Assembly (NCBI GenBank): GCA_965224755.1
Contig: OZ245061.1
Span: 310,001-374,000, forward strand
Reading direction: 5' to 3'
Source of the DNA: Hellea sp965224755
GTDB lineage: Bacteria > Pseudomonadota > Alphaproteobacteria > Caulobacterales > Maricaulaceae
Length of the DNA: 64,000 bases
Shown here piece after piece: positions 41,039 through 48,876 of this stretch (positions are counted from its first letter, which is position 1; each line of letters opens with the position of its first letter). The notes beneath the pieces were generated by a model that was not told the origin of the DNA, made no database searches, and saw only the letters and a program-made list of their open reading frames with translations. The translations under genes and the position numbers were made by a program.

Positions 41039-41542
41039 TCAAACAATTTCAACTACCATTCCCGCTCTCAACTCCGGCAACAACCTTACCATCACCTCCG
41101 GCGCTATCGCCACACATCCCATTGTCTCGCGGTTATCCGCTTGCGCCACATGTATAAACACGGCGCTGCCTTTTCCCGGTTCGGGCGGGCTGTCATTATG
41201 GTTGATGACTAAGACGATGTCGTAGACCCCATCATCTCTCCACATTTTTTCATGGCTCGCAGAATAAGGCAGTCTTACGAGCCGATTATAGGCGGCATTA
41301 TTCGGGGCGTCGCACCACCCGTCATCTTGGCGCAGCGGGCGGAAGGTAAGGGGGCTATTGGGGCTTGGCAATCTATCTGCGCGGTAAAGGCCGAAGCGCA
41401 GATGATAGGTTCCGAGCGGGGTTTTTTCGTCGCCTTCGCGGCCTTGCCCGCCGGGTACGGCGCCCTTACGTCCTATGCGGCAAGGGTAGGTTTTCCCGCC
41501 AAACTTTAGTGTGCGGGCAGATGTGTTCACGATAAGGCTCAA
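41039..41542 (-). CDS. L,D-transpeptidase (YkuD) family protein
   Basis: 167 residues, no clear signal peptide. TYPCRIGRKGAVPGGQGREGDEKTPLGTYHL is the opening, and IHVAQADNRETMGCVAI carries the catalytic His and the (S/T)xGC Cys with T in place of the usual S. It belongs to the short, DUF-like ErfK/YbiS subgroup often annotated as L,D-peptidoglycan transpeptidase. Its 3' end is duplicated at 40438-40561. Confidence 0.85.
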   Translation of the reverse strand: MSLIVNTSARTLKFGGKTYPCRIGRKGAVPGGQGREGDEKTPLGTYHLRFGLYRADRLPSPNSPLTFRPLRQDDGWCDAPNNAAYNRLVRLPYSASHEKMWRDDGVYDIVLVINHNDSPPEPGKGSAVFIHVAQADNRETMGCVAIAPEVMVRLLPELRAGMVVEIV

Positions 41543-41641
41543 AGTTCATCTCTTTTTTGTGATGCAATGCGAGCGTTCTGGCATTAGTCTATGTTATGAA
41601 ACAAGTCTAAAACTCGCGCGCAAAGGACAAAGGACGAAATT

Positions 41642-42349
41642 ATGGCGATAAAAAAACGTATTTTGCTGATAGATGACGACGCGGATTTGCGCGAGGAATT
41701 GGTTGAGCAATTCGGGCTTTATGACGAATTTGAAACCACGGATGTGGGAACGGCGACTGAGGGTATAAATGCCGCCAAAGCCAATAGCTATGATCTTATC
41801 CTGCTCGATGTCGATTTACCCGATATGCTCGGTACTGAGGCCTGCCAGCTTATGCGCAAGGCCAATGTCGCCGCGCCGATTGTCATGCTGACAGGCAATG
41901 ACGGCGATATGAATGAAATATTGGGGCTGAACTCAGGCGCTAATGATTATGTCACTAAGCCGTTCCGCTTTGCCGTTTTGCTGGCGCGGCTTCGCGCCCA
42001 TCTGCGCAGTTTCGAGCAAAGCGAAGATGCCGTGTTTCAGGTTGGGCCTTATGAATTTGCCCCGGCCTATAAGAAATTAGTGCCGCCGCAAATCGAGGGC
42101 GAGCGCCCCGTGCGCGATATCCGCCTGACGGAAAAAGAAACCAACATCCTGAAATATCTCTACCGCGCGGGCGGCAAGCCTGTCGGGCGCGAGGAATTAT
42201 TGCATGAAGTCTGGGGCTATAATTCCGGCGTCACCACCCATACGCTGGAGACCCATGTTTACCGTCTGCGCCAGAAAATCGAACCGGAGAGAGGCGTGGC
42301 CACTTTGCTGGTGACATCGCCCGGCGGCTATCGTTTGGAACTGGGCTAA
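41642..42349 (+). CDS. OmpR/PhoB-type response regulator
   Basis: 235 residues. Receiver domain with the acidic pocket DDD (11-13), phospho-acceptor Asp56 in LILLDVDLPD, the VMLTG Thr and the KPF Lys. The winged-helix domain starts at about residue 155 (RLTEKETNILKYLYRAGGKPVGREELLHEVWG, HTLETHVYRLRQKIEP). No histidine kinase gene is adjacent. The wording reminds me of the essential alphaproteobacterial regulator CenR, but I am not sure enough to name it. Confidence 0.9.
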   Translation: MAIKKRILLIDDDADLREELVEQFGLYDEFETTDVGTATEGINAAKANSYDLILLDVDLPDMLGTEACQLMRKANVAAPIVMLTGNDGDMNEILGLNSGANDYVTKPFRFAVLLARLRAHLRSFEQSEDAVFQVGPYEFAPAYKKLVPPQIEGERPVRDIRLTEKETNILKYLYRAGGKPVGREELLHEVWGYNSGVTTHTLETHVYRLRQKIEPERGVATLLVTSPGGYRLELG

Positions 42350-43000
42350 GTGGACCATATCCCGCTGATTATTTACGCGGGTGTTGTTCTGGCGCTCTTA
42401 ATTGCGGAACTGCGCGAAGATAGCCGCGCGCAGAGATTTTTCAAACCCCTCGCCGCGCTCGGCTTTATCCTGCTGGCGATTTATTTCGGGGCGCTAGAGA
42501 GCGGTTACGGGCAAATAATCTTGGCGGGGTTAATCGCCTGCGCTTTGGGCGATATTCTTCTACTCTCGCGAAAATCGGAGAAACTATTTATGGCGGGTAT
42601 GGCCGCCTTTGCTCTGGGCCATTTTGCTTATCTCGGCGCCTTCATTTCCTATGAGGGATCGAAGCCTAGCGCCGTAGATTGGGTGATTGACGGCGGCATC
42701 ATTCTGGGCGGCCTTTCTTTTCTGCGTTGGCTTAAACCCAAATTACCAAAAAACATGACCTGGCCCGTAGGGATTTATACGATGATTATTTTGCTCATGG
42801 TTTTAAACGCTATTGATTTACCGCTCACCCGGCCTTTGATTTTTGCCATGATGGGGGCTGTTATGTTCGCAGCCAGCGACATGTTTGTGGCGCGCGACCG
42901 TTTCGTCAAACCTGATCCTAAAAACGCGCTGGCCATCACCCCACTTTATTTTGGGGCGCAAGCCTTATTCGCGCTAAGCACCGTTTCAGGCGGCGCTTAG
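42350..43000 (+). CDS. lysoplasmalogenase-type YhhN/TMEM86 membrane protein
   Basis: 216 residues, seven to eight hydrophobic segments. FKPLAALGFILLAIYFGA, LIACALGDILLLSRKSEKLFMAGMAAFALGHFAYLGAF and AVMFAASDMFVARDRF carry the conserved Asp residues of the YhhN family. TMEM86B hydrolyses lysoplasmalogen; the bacterial substrate is less clear. GTG start directly after the regulator stop, so probably co-transcribed. Confidence 0.88.
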   Translation: MDHIPLIIYAGVVLALLIAELREDSRAQRFFKPLAALGFILLAIYFGALESGYGQIILAGLIACALGDILLLSRKSEKLFMAGMAAFALGHFAYLGAFISYEGSKPSAVDWVIDGGIILGGLSFLRWLKPKLPKNMTWPVGIYTMIILLMVLNAIDLPLTRPLIFAMMGAVMFAASDMFVARDRFVKPDPKNALAITPLYFGAQALFALSTVSGGA

Positions 43001-43819
43001 GTCTAACACCTGCGTCATCGGCACATGGTCGCTGGGTTTGGGCTTCCATATGCGGCAGGGGACGTGAATTTCATGAGCGGCGCGTCCGCCGGCCTCGGCT
43101 GCGGGGCGAAGCGCAGGGCTGACCCAGATATGATCCAGCCTGCGCCCCCGGTTGCTCGCCATGACGTCGCGGCTGCGGTAAGACCACCAGCTATAGAGCC
43201 GCTCATCATCCTCGGCAAAAAGCCGCGAGCAATCGGTGAAATCATGGGCCCTGCGCAAACCTTCCAAAACCCCGACTTCGAGCGGCGTGTGGGAGACGGT
43301 TTTTAAAAGCTGCTTATGGCTCCAGACATCATTTTCATGCGGCGCGATATTTAAATCCCCAACGAGGATTTGACGGTCATCTTTTTTGGCCGCGCGGGCC
43401 GCAAAATAAGTGCGCATATTTTCGATAAAATCGAGTTTATGCTTAAATTTATCATTGACCACAGGGTCGGCGACATCGCCGCCTGCTGGAATATAAAAAT
43501 TATGAAATTCAAAACCCTGATCGCCCGCGGTGACTTTGCTGCTGACATGGCGGGCATGTTCCAGCGGGCAGAACGCCGTATCAAGCCGCTGCATCGGCAA
43601 TTTCGAAACCGTCGCCGCGCCGTGATAGCCCTTCATTCCCGCGACTTCGATAAATTTATAGCCCGCGTCAATAAAAGGCTGGCTCGGAAATAAATCCGTC
43701 TCGCATTTAATTTCCTGCAAGCCAAGAACATCCGGCTGCTGCTCATTCAAAAACCGAATGACCTGATCAATCCGAAGGCGGACAGAATTAATATTCCAAG
43801 TAGCAACTTTAATTTTCAT
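42986..43819 (-). CDS. xthA: exodeoxyribonuclease III
   Basis: AP endonuclease and 3' exonuclease of base-excision repair. MKIKVATWNINSVRLRIDQVIRFL, then VLGLQEIKCETDLFP (catalytic Glu), LVGDLNIAPHENDVW (Asp-Asn), RGRRLDHIWVS and PSDHVPM (catalytic Asp-His). 277 residues. The ATG at 43819 matches the family N-terminus; an in-frame ATG at 43837 adds six residues. It converges on the YhhN-type gene with a 15 bp overlap. Confidence 0.96.
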   Translation of the reverse strand: MKIKVATWNINSVRLRIDQVIRFLNEQQPDVLGLQEIKCETDLFPSQPFIDAGYKFIEVAGMKGYHGAATVSKLPMQRLDTAFCPLEHARHVSSKVTAGDQGFEFHNFYIPAGGDVADPVVNDKFKHKLDFIENMRTYFAARAAKKDDRQILVGDLNIAPHENDVWSHKQLLKTVSHTPLEVGVLEGLRRAHDFTDCSRLFAEDDERLYSWWSYRSRDVMASNRGRRLDHIWVSPALRPAAEAGGRAAHEIHVPCRIWKPKPSDHVPMTQVLDLSAA

Positions 43820-43856
43820 GGCACGGGCATAGCCCACCGCGCAAAATCCGCAAGAT

Positions 43857-44549
43857 TTATTTGCGCCTATCCCGGCGGTTCTCGTCGCGCAAAATAAATA
43901 GTCTTGGATTTATGCGCTCATTATATTTCAGCTCCGAGAGCAAGACCCGTGTTTCGCCGCCAAAACTATCGGCAATGATCCATTCTTTTAGCGCCAAGGT
44001 CGAGGCGTCAAATACCATGGTCATGACGCCGTCCATTTCGCCTGAGCCGTCGCGGGCGGTGATCCGCCATTCATTATAGGTTTTAACAAGGCCGATGATT
44101 TCGGTGTCCTTGGCGAGGTTGATGTTTTCCTTGAGGAAATAATTGAGCGGCGTGGCCGAAAGCGGCACGCGGTCAATGGTTTCCAGCGCCTTATCCTGTT
44201 GCGCCAATGTCACCCCGTCCGAGACGATGAGCAGCGGGTTGGGCGCGTCATATTCAAAACGGAGTTTGCCGGGGCGCTTAATATAGACTTGCCCTTGCGC
44301 GAAAGAACCGTCCGCCGCATATTGGGCAAAGCGGCCCGAAAAGCTGGCCGTGTGGTTCATGGCATAGTCCACACGTTTCAGGTCGGCGGGGACGCTGGCG
44401 GGATCAGTAAAGGGCGCTTGTACGGGCATCGCCGTTTGTGCTTGGGCCGTTTGCGGCTGAGCAGGCTGCACTTGCGCTACAGCCATTTGGATCGCAGCGA
44501 GGGGCGCGAGCACGGTGAGCGCAGCGGCGAGCATCAATAATTTTTTCAT
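43857..44549 (-). CDS. lolA: outer-membrane lipoprotein carrier protein LolA-like
   Basis: 230 residues. Signal peptide (cleavage near MAVAQ), a Gln/Ala-rich spacer, then a LolA fold: FSGRFAQYAADGSFAQGQVYIKRPGKLRFEYDAPNPLLIVSDG is diagnostic, followed by LNYFLKENINLAKD. It carries lipoproteins across the periplasm. In many alphaproteobacteria lolA and xthA are neighbours, as here. Confidence 0.9.
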   Translation of the reverse strand: MKKLLMLAAALTVLAPLAAIQMAVAQVQPAQPQTAQAQTAMPVQAPFTDPASVPADLKRVDYAMNHTASFSGRFAQYAADGSFAQGQVYIKRPGKLRFEYDAPNPLLIVSDGVTLAQQDKALETIDRVPLSATPLNYFLKENINLAKDTEIIGLVKTYNEWRITARDGSGEMDGVMTMVFDASTLALKEWIIADSFGGETRVLLSELKYNERINPRLFILRDENRRDRRK

Positions 44550-44655
44550 GCCGAATCCTTGTAAGACAGGTCTAACTTAGGCCTGTTTCTAAAGAATACC
44601 AGTTTAATGCAGCCTGAATATTTCGCTCAACTAAGTTACAAATCAGACAGACTTG

Positions 44656-45648
44656 TTAACCTAAAATTGCGATCTCGTGGAGGGATTTTTCGGGCCTTGC
44701 GCCGTAATGGGTGATGACTTCTGCGGCGCAGAGACTGCCAAGATGCCCGGCGTCGCCCCAGCCCAGACCCATGGCGCGGCCCACAAGCACGCCCGCTGCA
44801 TATTGGTCGCCCGCGCCCGTAGTATCGACCAGCTTATCAACAGGAGCCGCTTTGACATGATAGCGCCGGGTTTCGTCTTGAATAATCGAGCCTTTTTCGC
44901 TGCGCGTGACGCAGGCAATGGTCTTGGTTTTGGCCAGTGCGTCCAGCGCCCCGTCGAGGCTTTTTGTACCGTAAAGCGCGAAGGCTTCGTCCTCATTGGC
45001 AAATAAGATATCGACATGGTTATCGACAAGATGGCGGAAGCTGGCTTGATGCCGCCCGACGCAAAAACTATCCGATAATGTCAGCGCGACTTTGCGGCCC
45101 GCAGCTTTGGCGATTTCAGCGGCCTTAACAAAGGCGGCCTTTTGCGCGTCCGAATCAAAGAGATAGCCTTCCATGTAAATGACTTCGGCGCGGCGGATCA
45201 GGGCGGGCTTAATATCGCGCACGCCGAAATCCATATTGGCCCCGAGGAACGTATTCATGGTGCGCTCGCCGTCCGGGGTGACCGCAATCATGCAGCGCGC
45301 GCTGGACAGGCCCGATGTTGTTGGCGTGGTGTCAAAATGCAATCCCGCTTCGGCAAAGCCTGCCTTCAGCCTCTTGCCAACGCCGTCTTTGCCGGTCTTG
45401 CCGATATAGGCGGCGCGAACGCCAAGCTTGGCAATGCCGACCATTGTATTGGCGGCTGACCCGCCCGCAATTTCCTGCGGTTTTGTGTCTACGGAAAGCG
45501 CCTTGTTCAGGGCGAGGGCGCGGGGCTGGTCAATCAGCGTCATGCTACCTTTATCCATGCCGTGCTGAGATAAAAAACTATCCTTCACAGGCGCGATAAT
45601 ATCCATAATCGCATTGCCAATACCCAAAACATCAAAACCGGTTTTCAT
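44656..45648 (-). CDS. PfkB family carbohydrate kinase, adenosine kinase type
   Basis: 330 residues. FDVLGIGNAIMDIIAPV opening, EIAGGSAANTMVGIAKLG (substrate GGxxxN), and the catalytic DTTGAGDQYAAGVLVGRAMG anion hole with the Asp base. The GSAANT and NTFLGAN wording match bacterial adenosine kinase-like members rather than ribokinase. The ATG at 45648 starts the conserved fold; the frame upstream of it overlaps the next divergent gene. Confidence 0.87.
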   Translation of the reverse strand: MKTGFDVLGIGNAIMDIIAPVKDSFLSQHGMDKGSMTLIDQPRALALNKALSVDTKPQEIAGGSAANTMVGIAKLGVRAAYIGKTGKDGVGKRLKAGFAEAGLHFDTTPTTSGLSSARCMIAVTPDGERTMNTFLGANMDFGVRDIKPALIRRAEVIYMEGYLFDSDAQKAAFVKAAEIAKAAGRKVALTLSDSFCVGRHQASFRHLVDNHVDILFANEDEAFALYGTKSLDGALDALAKTKTIACVTRSEKGSIIQDETRRYHVKAAPVDKLVDTTGAGDQYAAGVLVGRAMGLGWGDAGHLGSLCAAEVITHYGARPEKSLHEIAILG

Positions 45649-45717
45649 AATTAAAGTCCCTTGTTGCGGGGCGGTTAGAGCATTAAACGCAGCTATGCAA
45701 TTGATGGATGACAGATG

Positions 45718-46626
45718 ATGAAAAAAATAGCGGTTCTCGCCTCGGATAATATGATGCCGGGCCACCTTGATGAGCGCGGCGACGCTTTTGAGCGCGACGA
45801 GCAAATGGGCAAGCTTGTCCCGGCCTTTGCTAAATTCGGCATGAAGCTGGATCTTATCCGTTGGCGCGAGGCGGCGGGCCTTGCCGAGAGCTATGACGCG
45901 ATGCTCCCTTTGCTGGTCTGGGATTATTTCGAGGGTAATGAGGCGGCGTTCACCGCAGAAATGGCCAAAATCGACGCCAAGACCAAATTGTTTAACCCCT
46001 TCAAAATTTTGCAGTGGAACGCCAATAAAGTCTATTTGGACGAACTAGAACATCAAGGCGCGCCTGTCATCTCCACCATTACTGTGGACCGCGTTACGCA
46101 GATAGGCGTCGAGCGCGCCTTTGACGAACTGGAAACCGATACCCTCGTGATAAAGCCGCAAGTGGGCGGCGGGGCGTGGCGGCAAGTGCTGTATAAAAAG
46201 GGCGAAGTTTTCCCCGCCAAAGACGTCCTCCCGCCTGAAGGCGCGATGTTGCAAGCCTTTCTGCCCAGCGTGCTGGAAGAGGGCGAATATTCATTTCTTT
46301 ATTTTGGCGGGCAGTTCTCGCATGGCCTTATCAAACGGCCCAAAAAAGGCGATTACCGTATTCAGTCAATTTATGGCGGCACGGAAGAAACCTATGAGCC
46401 AAACGCGCAGGAGCGGGTGTCGGCGAGGGCGGTGTTAAGCGCGCTGGACTTCACCCCGCTTTACGCGCGGATTGACCTTATTCGCGGGAGAGACGGCACG
46501 CTTAAACTGATAGAGGCCGAAATGATCGAGCCTTATTTGTACCTGTCTCATGCTGAGGGCGAAGGCGGGGACAATAAAGGCGCGCTGAAACTCGCCGAAG
46601 CTTTGGCCAAACGGCTGGCGGATTAA
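45718..46626 (+). CDS. ATP-grasp family enzyme (DcsG/RimK-like)
   Basis: About 302 residues. The N-terminal pre-ATP-grasp part contains VLASDNMMPGHLDERGDAF. NPFKILQWNANKVYLDEL and LVIKPQVGGGAWRQVLYKKGE form the ATP-binding lysine and Gly-rich loop, and IDLIRGRDGTLKLIEAEMIEPYLYL carries the Mg-binding Glu residues. Similar architectures occur in cycloserine synthetase DcsG and glutathione synthetase-like ligases. Substrates unknown. No neighbouring biosynthetic genes. Confidence 0.8.
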   Translation: MKKIAVLASDNMMPGHLDERGDAFERDEQMGKLVPAFAKFGMKLDLIRWREAAGLAESYDAMLPLLVWDYFEGNEAAFTAEMAKIDAKTKLFNPFKILQWNANKVYLDELEHQGAPVISTITVDRVTQIGVERAFDELETDTLVIKPQVGGGAWRQVLYKKGEVFPAKDVLPPEGAMLQAFLPSVLEEGEYSFLYFGGQFSHGLIKRPKKGDYRIQSIYGGTEETYEPNAQERVSARAVLSALDFTPLYARIDLIRGRDGTLKLIEAEMIEPYLYLSHAEGEGGDNKGALKLAEALAKRLAD

Positions 46627-46698
46627 AGCTGAAAAATAGGATTGATTTCCTATAATGTTCCTGTTATGTTCCCATCCGAAACACGGAAGGAGACCGTT

Positions 46699-46935
46699 AT
46701 GGCCGAGACTTATAAGAGCAAGAAATATCTAAGTGTGCGTTATGCAGACCGGGAATTAGCCAAGCGCCTGGGCGCGCGCTGGGACCCGGCAGTGCAAAAA
46801 TGGTACTGTCCGGACGGCGCGGCGCTGGCAACGATCTTTAAATGGCGAGGCGAGGCGGCGAAGATAACGGCGGCCCCGCATCCGGCGCAAAATGAGAATT
46901 TTGAACTCGCCCTTCAGGGCGCTGCCTCACGGTGA
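46699..46935 (+). CDS. DUF5710 domain protein
   Basis: 78 residues. KKYLSVRYADRELAKRLGARWDPAVQKWYCPDG is the DUF5710 motif, a small module often found fused to DNA primases, TraC-like or toprim proteins. The rest is a low-complexity tail. The ATG at 46699 has GGAAGGAG upstream and replaces an in-frame ATG at 46642. A palindromic element starts 17 bp after the stop. Confidence 0.75.
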   Translation: MAETYKSKKYLSVRYADRELAKRLGARWDPAVQKWYCPDGAALATIFKWRGEAAKITAAPHPAQNENFELALQGAASR

Positions 46936-46951
46936 AGCCCTCACAATATAC

Positions 46952-46993
46952 CCTCATCCTGAGGAGCCAGTCGAAGACTGGCGTCTCGAAGGA
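46952..46993 (+). repeat. palindromic element copy A4
   Basis: CCTCATCCTGAGGA, stem GCCAGTC-gaa-GACTGGC (perfect), GTCTCGAAGGA. Its 3' end is 18 bp before the GIY-YIG start. It forms an inward-facing pair with A5 on the other side of that gene. Confidence 0.9.
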
Positions 46994-47011
46994 TCGGTAG
47001 CGAGGTTTATC

Positions 47012-47332
47012 ATGCGTCCAACATGGGTCTATATTCTGCATTGTGCAGATGGCCGCTATTACACGGGTTCATACCGCGGAGACGAAATAGAAACCCGCGT
47101 GAGTGAGCATAATATCGGATATTTCCCAAAAGCTTATACGGCGAAGCGCAGGCCGGTTAAATTGGTCTGGGTCGAGAGTTTTGAATGGGCCGTCGATGCC
47201 ATTGATTTTGAACGGCAAGTCAAGGGCTGGAGTCGCGCCAAGAAAGAAGCTTTGATCCGGGGTGATTGGGAGGCTTTGCCGGGTTTGTCAAAACGCGGGT
47301 GCGTTAAAGACAAGATTAGCATCAAGTGTTGA
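47012..47332 (+). CDS. GIY-YIG nuclease family protein
   Basis: 106 residues. WVYILHCADGRYYTGSYRG gives the GIY-YIG core (V-Y-I ... Y-T-G), with the catalytic Arg in ETRVSEH and the Glu in AIDFERQVKGWSRAKKEALI. Family members are small DNA nucleases; the biological role of such stand-alone proteins is mostly unknown. The start at 47012 follows GAGG; the longer open frame upstream would translate the flanking repeat. The gene is bracketed by inverted palindromic elements ending 18 bp before it and starting 2 bp after it. Confidence 0.88.
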   Translation: MRPTWVYILHCADGRYYTGSYRGDEIETRVSEHNIGYFPKAYTAKRRPVKLVWVESFEWAVDAIDFERQVKGWSRAKKEALIRGDWEALPGLSKRGCVKDKISIKC

Positions 47333-47334
47333 CT

Positions 47335-47375
47335 GTCCTTCGAGACGCCGCCTGCGGCGGCTCCTCAGGATGAGG
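47335..47375 (-). repeat. palindromic element copy A5
   Basis: GTCCTTCGAGAC, stem GCCGCC-tgc-GGCGGC (perfect), TCCTCAGGATGAGG. It begins 2 bp after the GIY-YIG stop. It is also the left half of a doublet with A6 (spacer 55 bp, containing a decayed arm CTCCTAAGGATGAAGG near 47400). Confidence 0.9.
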
Positions 47376-47430
47376 GTAGTTTTAAGACCACCAATACGGC
47401 TCCTAAGGATGAAGGCTATTAGGTTTAACC

Positions 47431-47472
47431 CCTCACCCTGAGGAGCCCGTCATAGACGGGCGTCTCGAAGGG
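47431..47472 (+). repeat. palindromic element copy A6
   Basis: CCTCACCCTGAGGA, stem GCCCGTC-ata-GACGGGC (perfect), GTCTCGAAGG. Part of the duplicated nth 3' end described separately; nearly identical to copy A7. Confidence 0.9.
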
Positions 47473-47518
47473 CCCTCAGGCTTGAACTTACATAGTCCGC
47501 GCGCCGCGCAATTATGCT
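47431..47518 (-). pseudogene. diverged duplicate of the nth 3' end
   Basis: Read on the minus strand, this stretch encodes NCAARGLCKFKPEGPSRRPS, then MTGSSG and a stop. The intact nth ends NCAVRGICKFKP, five extra residues, then the same EGPSRRPS and MTGSSG. Both thus share the last two Fe-S cluster cysteines (C-x5-C), the repeat-derived tail and the stop. Upstream the match fades by about 47518. It lies on the far side of the PD-(D/E)XK-like gene from nth. Confidence 0.8.
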
Positions 47519-47572
47519 TTGTGTTGCATAATTATGCAATTCCCTTATAGCTTTTGTGAAATGGGAGGTGTT

Positions 47573-48832
47573 ATGGGCGGTAAGATTAAATATGGAACAG
47601 AGCCAACCCTTTTTCCGCTTATGTCATCTGAAGAAGACAAGACAACGTGTATTTTCTTCTCAATATTAAAATTGGTTTATCCCTTTAGGAATAAGTTGCT
47701 AAAATCGATTGGTAAGTCAGCCTATAGAAGCGGTAATGACTTTGAGGCTTTATTACACCCTTCATTTGGCGGAAAGCATTCAAAAAAAGACATCCCTGAT
47801 GGATATATCAAACTCGAGCAAAAAACCACATGGGAAGCTCTTGTGGAAGTTAAGATAAAGCGCCAAGATTTGCACATTGCTCAACTAGAAAGTTATCTTG
47901 CAAGGGTCAAAGAAAACAAGTTTGACGCGCTTATCACAATATCTAATGAATTATGTCCACAGCCGAATATGCCGCCGCTAAGGCTGAAGACTGCAAATAA
48001 AGCGTTTCGTAAAATTCAATATTTTCACTGGTCATGGCAGTATATTCTATATCAAGCAAAGCTCGTTAGAAATGAAATAGATGAGGGCACTGAACGTCAA
48101 ATTTTATCTCATTTTATTGATTTTTTGGAAAGCGAAAAGTCTGGTGCAAGCGGGTTTAAAACAATGCCAAAAGGGTGGAAAAAATTTGTAACGATGTTAA
48201 GGGATCGCGGCACTCCAGGCCAAGAACTATGTGATGAAATGATAAGCGCGTGGTTTCAAGAAACGGCCGATATTTCTTTGCAATTGTCAGATCACCTATC
48301 AATGCAGGTTGAAGAAATAATTAGCGAAAACTCCGTTGAGCGCCGAAGAGATGAAGCCGTTTCTAGGTTGAAAACTAGCGGAGATATGTATGCAGAATTC
48401 GAAATTATGGATACGAGGGCCACTTTTTCTGTATGTTTGGATATTGATGCAAGGTGTTTGCGGTTTTCTGTAGATCATGATGCCCCCAAATCTGCAAAAA
48501 CGCCCTCAACACAAATCGAGCATTTCTTAAAAAACTTCTTTGAAGAGACGGATGAAGATGAGTGGGGCGGTCATGAGGATGTACGGTTATTCGTTTTCTG
48601 GCCGCATGTAAAAATTCCCACTGATATGACGATGTTCGATGCGATTAGAGATGTAAATGATGGCGATTTAAAACGCTCGAAACTTATTAACCTTGATAAA
48701 GACAGGCTCAAAAAACTACAACTTTGTTATACGCCCTCAAAAGTATCTTCGAAGATACAAAGCCCTTCGGGCGTCATTTCGTTATTGGAGGACGAGGTTG
48801 TTTATTTTGTTGATAATTATGTGTTAGTTTAA
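47573..48832 (+). CDS. PD-(D/E)XK nuclease-like hypothetical protein
   Basis: 419 residues. The N-terminal third looks like a PD-(D/E)XK nuclease fold: RSGNDFEALLHPSFGG, IPDGYIKLEQKTTWEALVEVKIKRQD with Asp ... E-V-K, then LHIAQLESYLARVKENKFDALITISNE with the post-catalytic helix. The rest is unrecognised, with a strongly acidic stretch (EETDEDEW). The start at 47573 has GGGAGG upstream. AT-rich relative to its neighbours, it sits between nth and a duplicate of the nth 3' end, so it is probably acquired. A defence role is plausible but unproven. Confidence 0.7.
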   Translation: MGGKIKYGTEPTLFPLMSSEEDKTTCIFFSILKLVYPFRNKLLKSIGKSAYRSGNDFEALLHPSFGGKHSKKDIPDGYIKLEQKTTWEALVEVKIKRQDLHIAQLESYLARVKENKFDALITISNELCPQPNMPPLRLKTANKAFRKIQYFHWSWQYILYQAKLVRNEIDEGTERQILSHFIDFLESEKSGASGFKTMPKGWKKFVTMLRDRGTPGQELCDEMISAWFQETADISLQLSDHLSMQVEEIISENSVERRRDEAVSRLKTSGDMYAEFEIMDTRATFSVCLDIDARCLRFSVDHDAPKSAKTPSTQIEHFLKNFFEETDEDEWGGHEDVRLFVFWPHVKIPTDMTMFDAIRDVNDGDLKRSKLINLDKDRLKKLQLCYTPSKVSSKIQSPSGVISLLEDEVVYFVDNYVLV

Positions 48833-48834
48833 CT

Positions 48835-48876
48835 CCTCACCCAGAGGAGCCCGTCATAGACGGGCGTCTCGAAGGG
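48835..48876 (+). repeat. palindromic element copy A7, forming the nth 3' end
   Basis: CCTCACCCAGAGGA, stem GCCCGTC-ata-GACGGGC (perfect), GTCTCGAAGG. The nth stop codon and its last 13 or so codons fall inside it. Confidence 0.9.

Noticed and set aside
46892..47011. 40-codon N-terminal extension of the GIY-YIG gene
   Set aside because: It is a translation of element copy A4 (HPEEPVEDWRLEG); the ATG at 47012 with its own ribosome site gives the normal GIY-YIG start.
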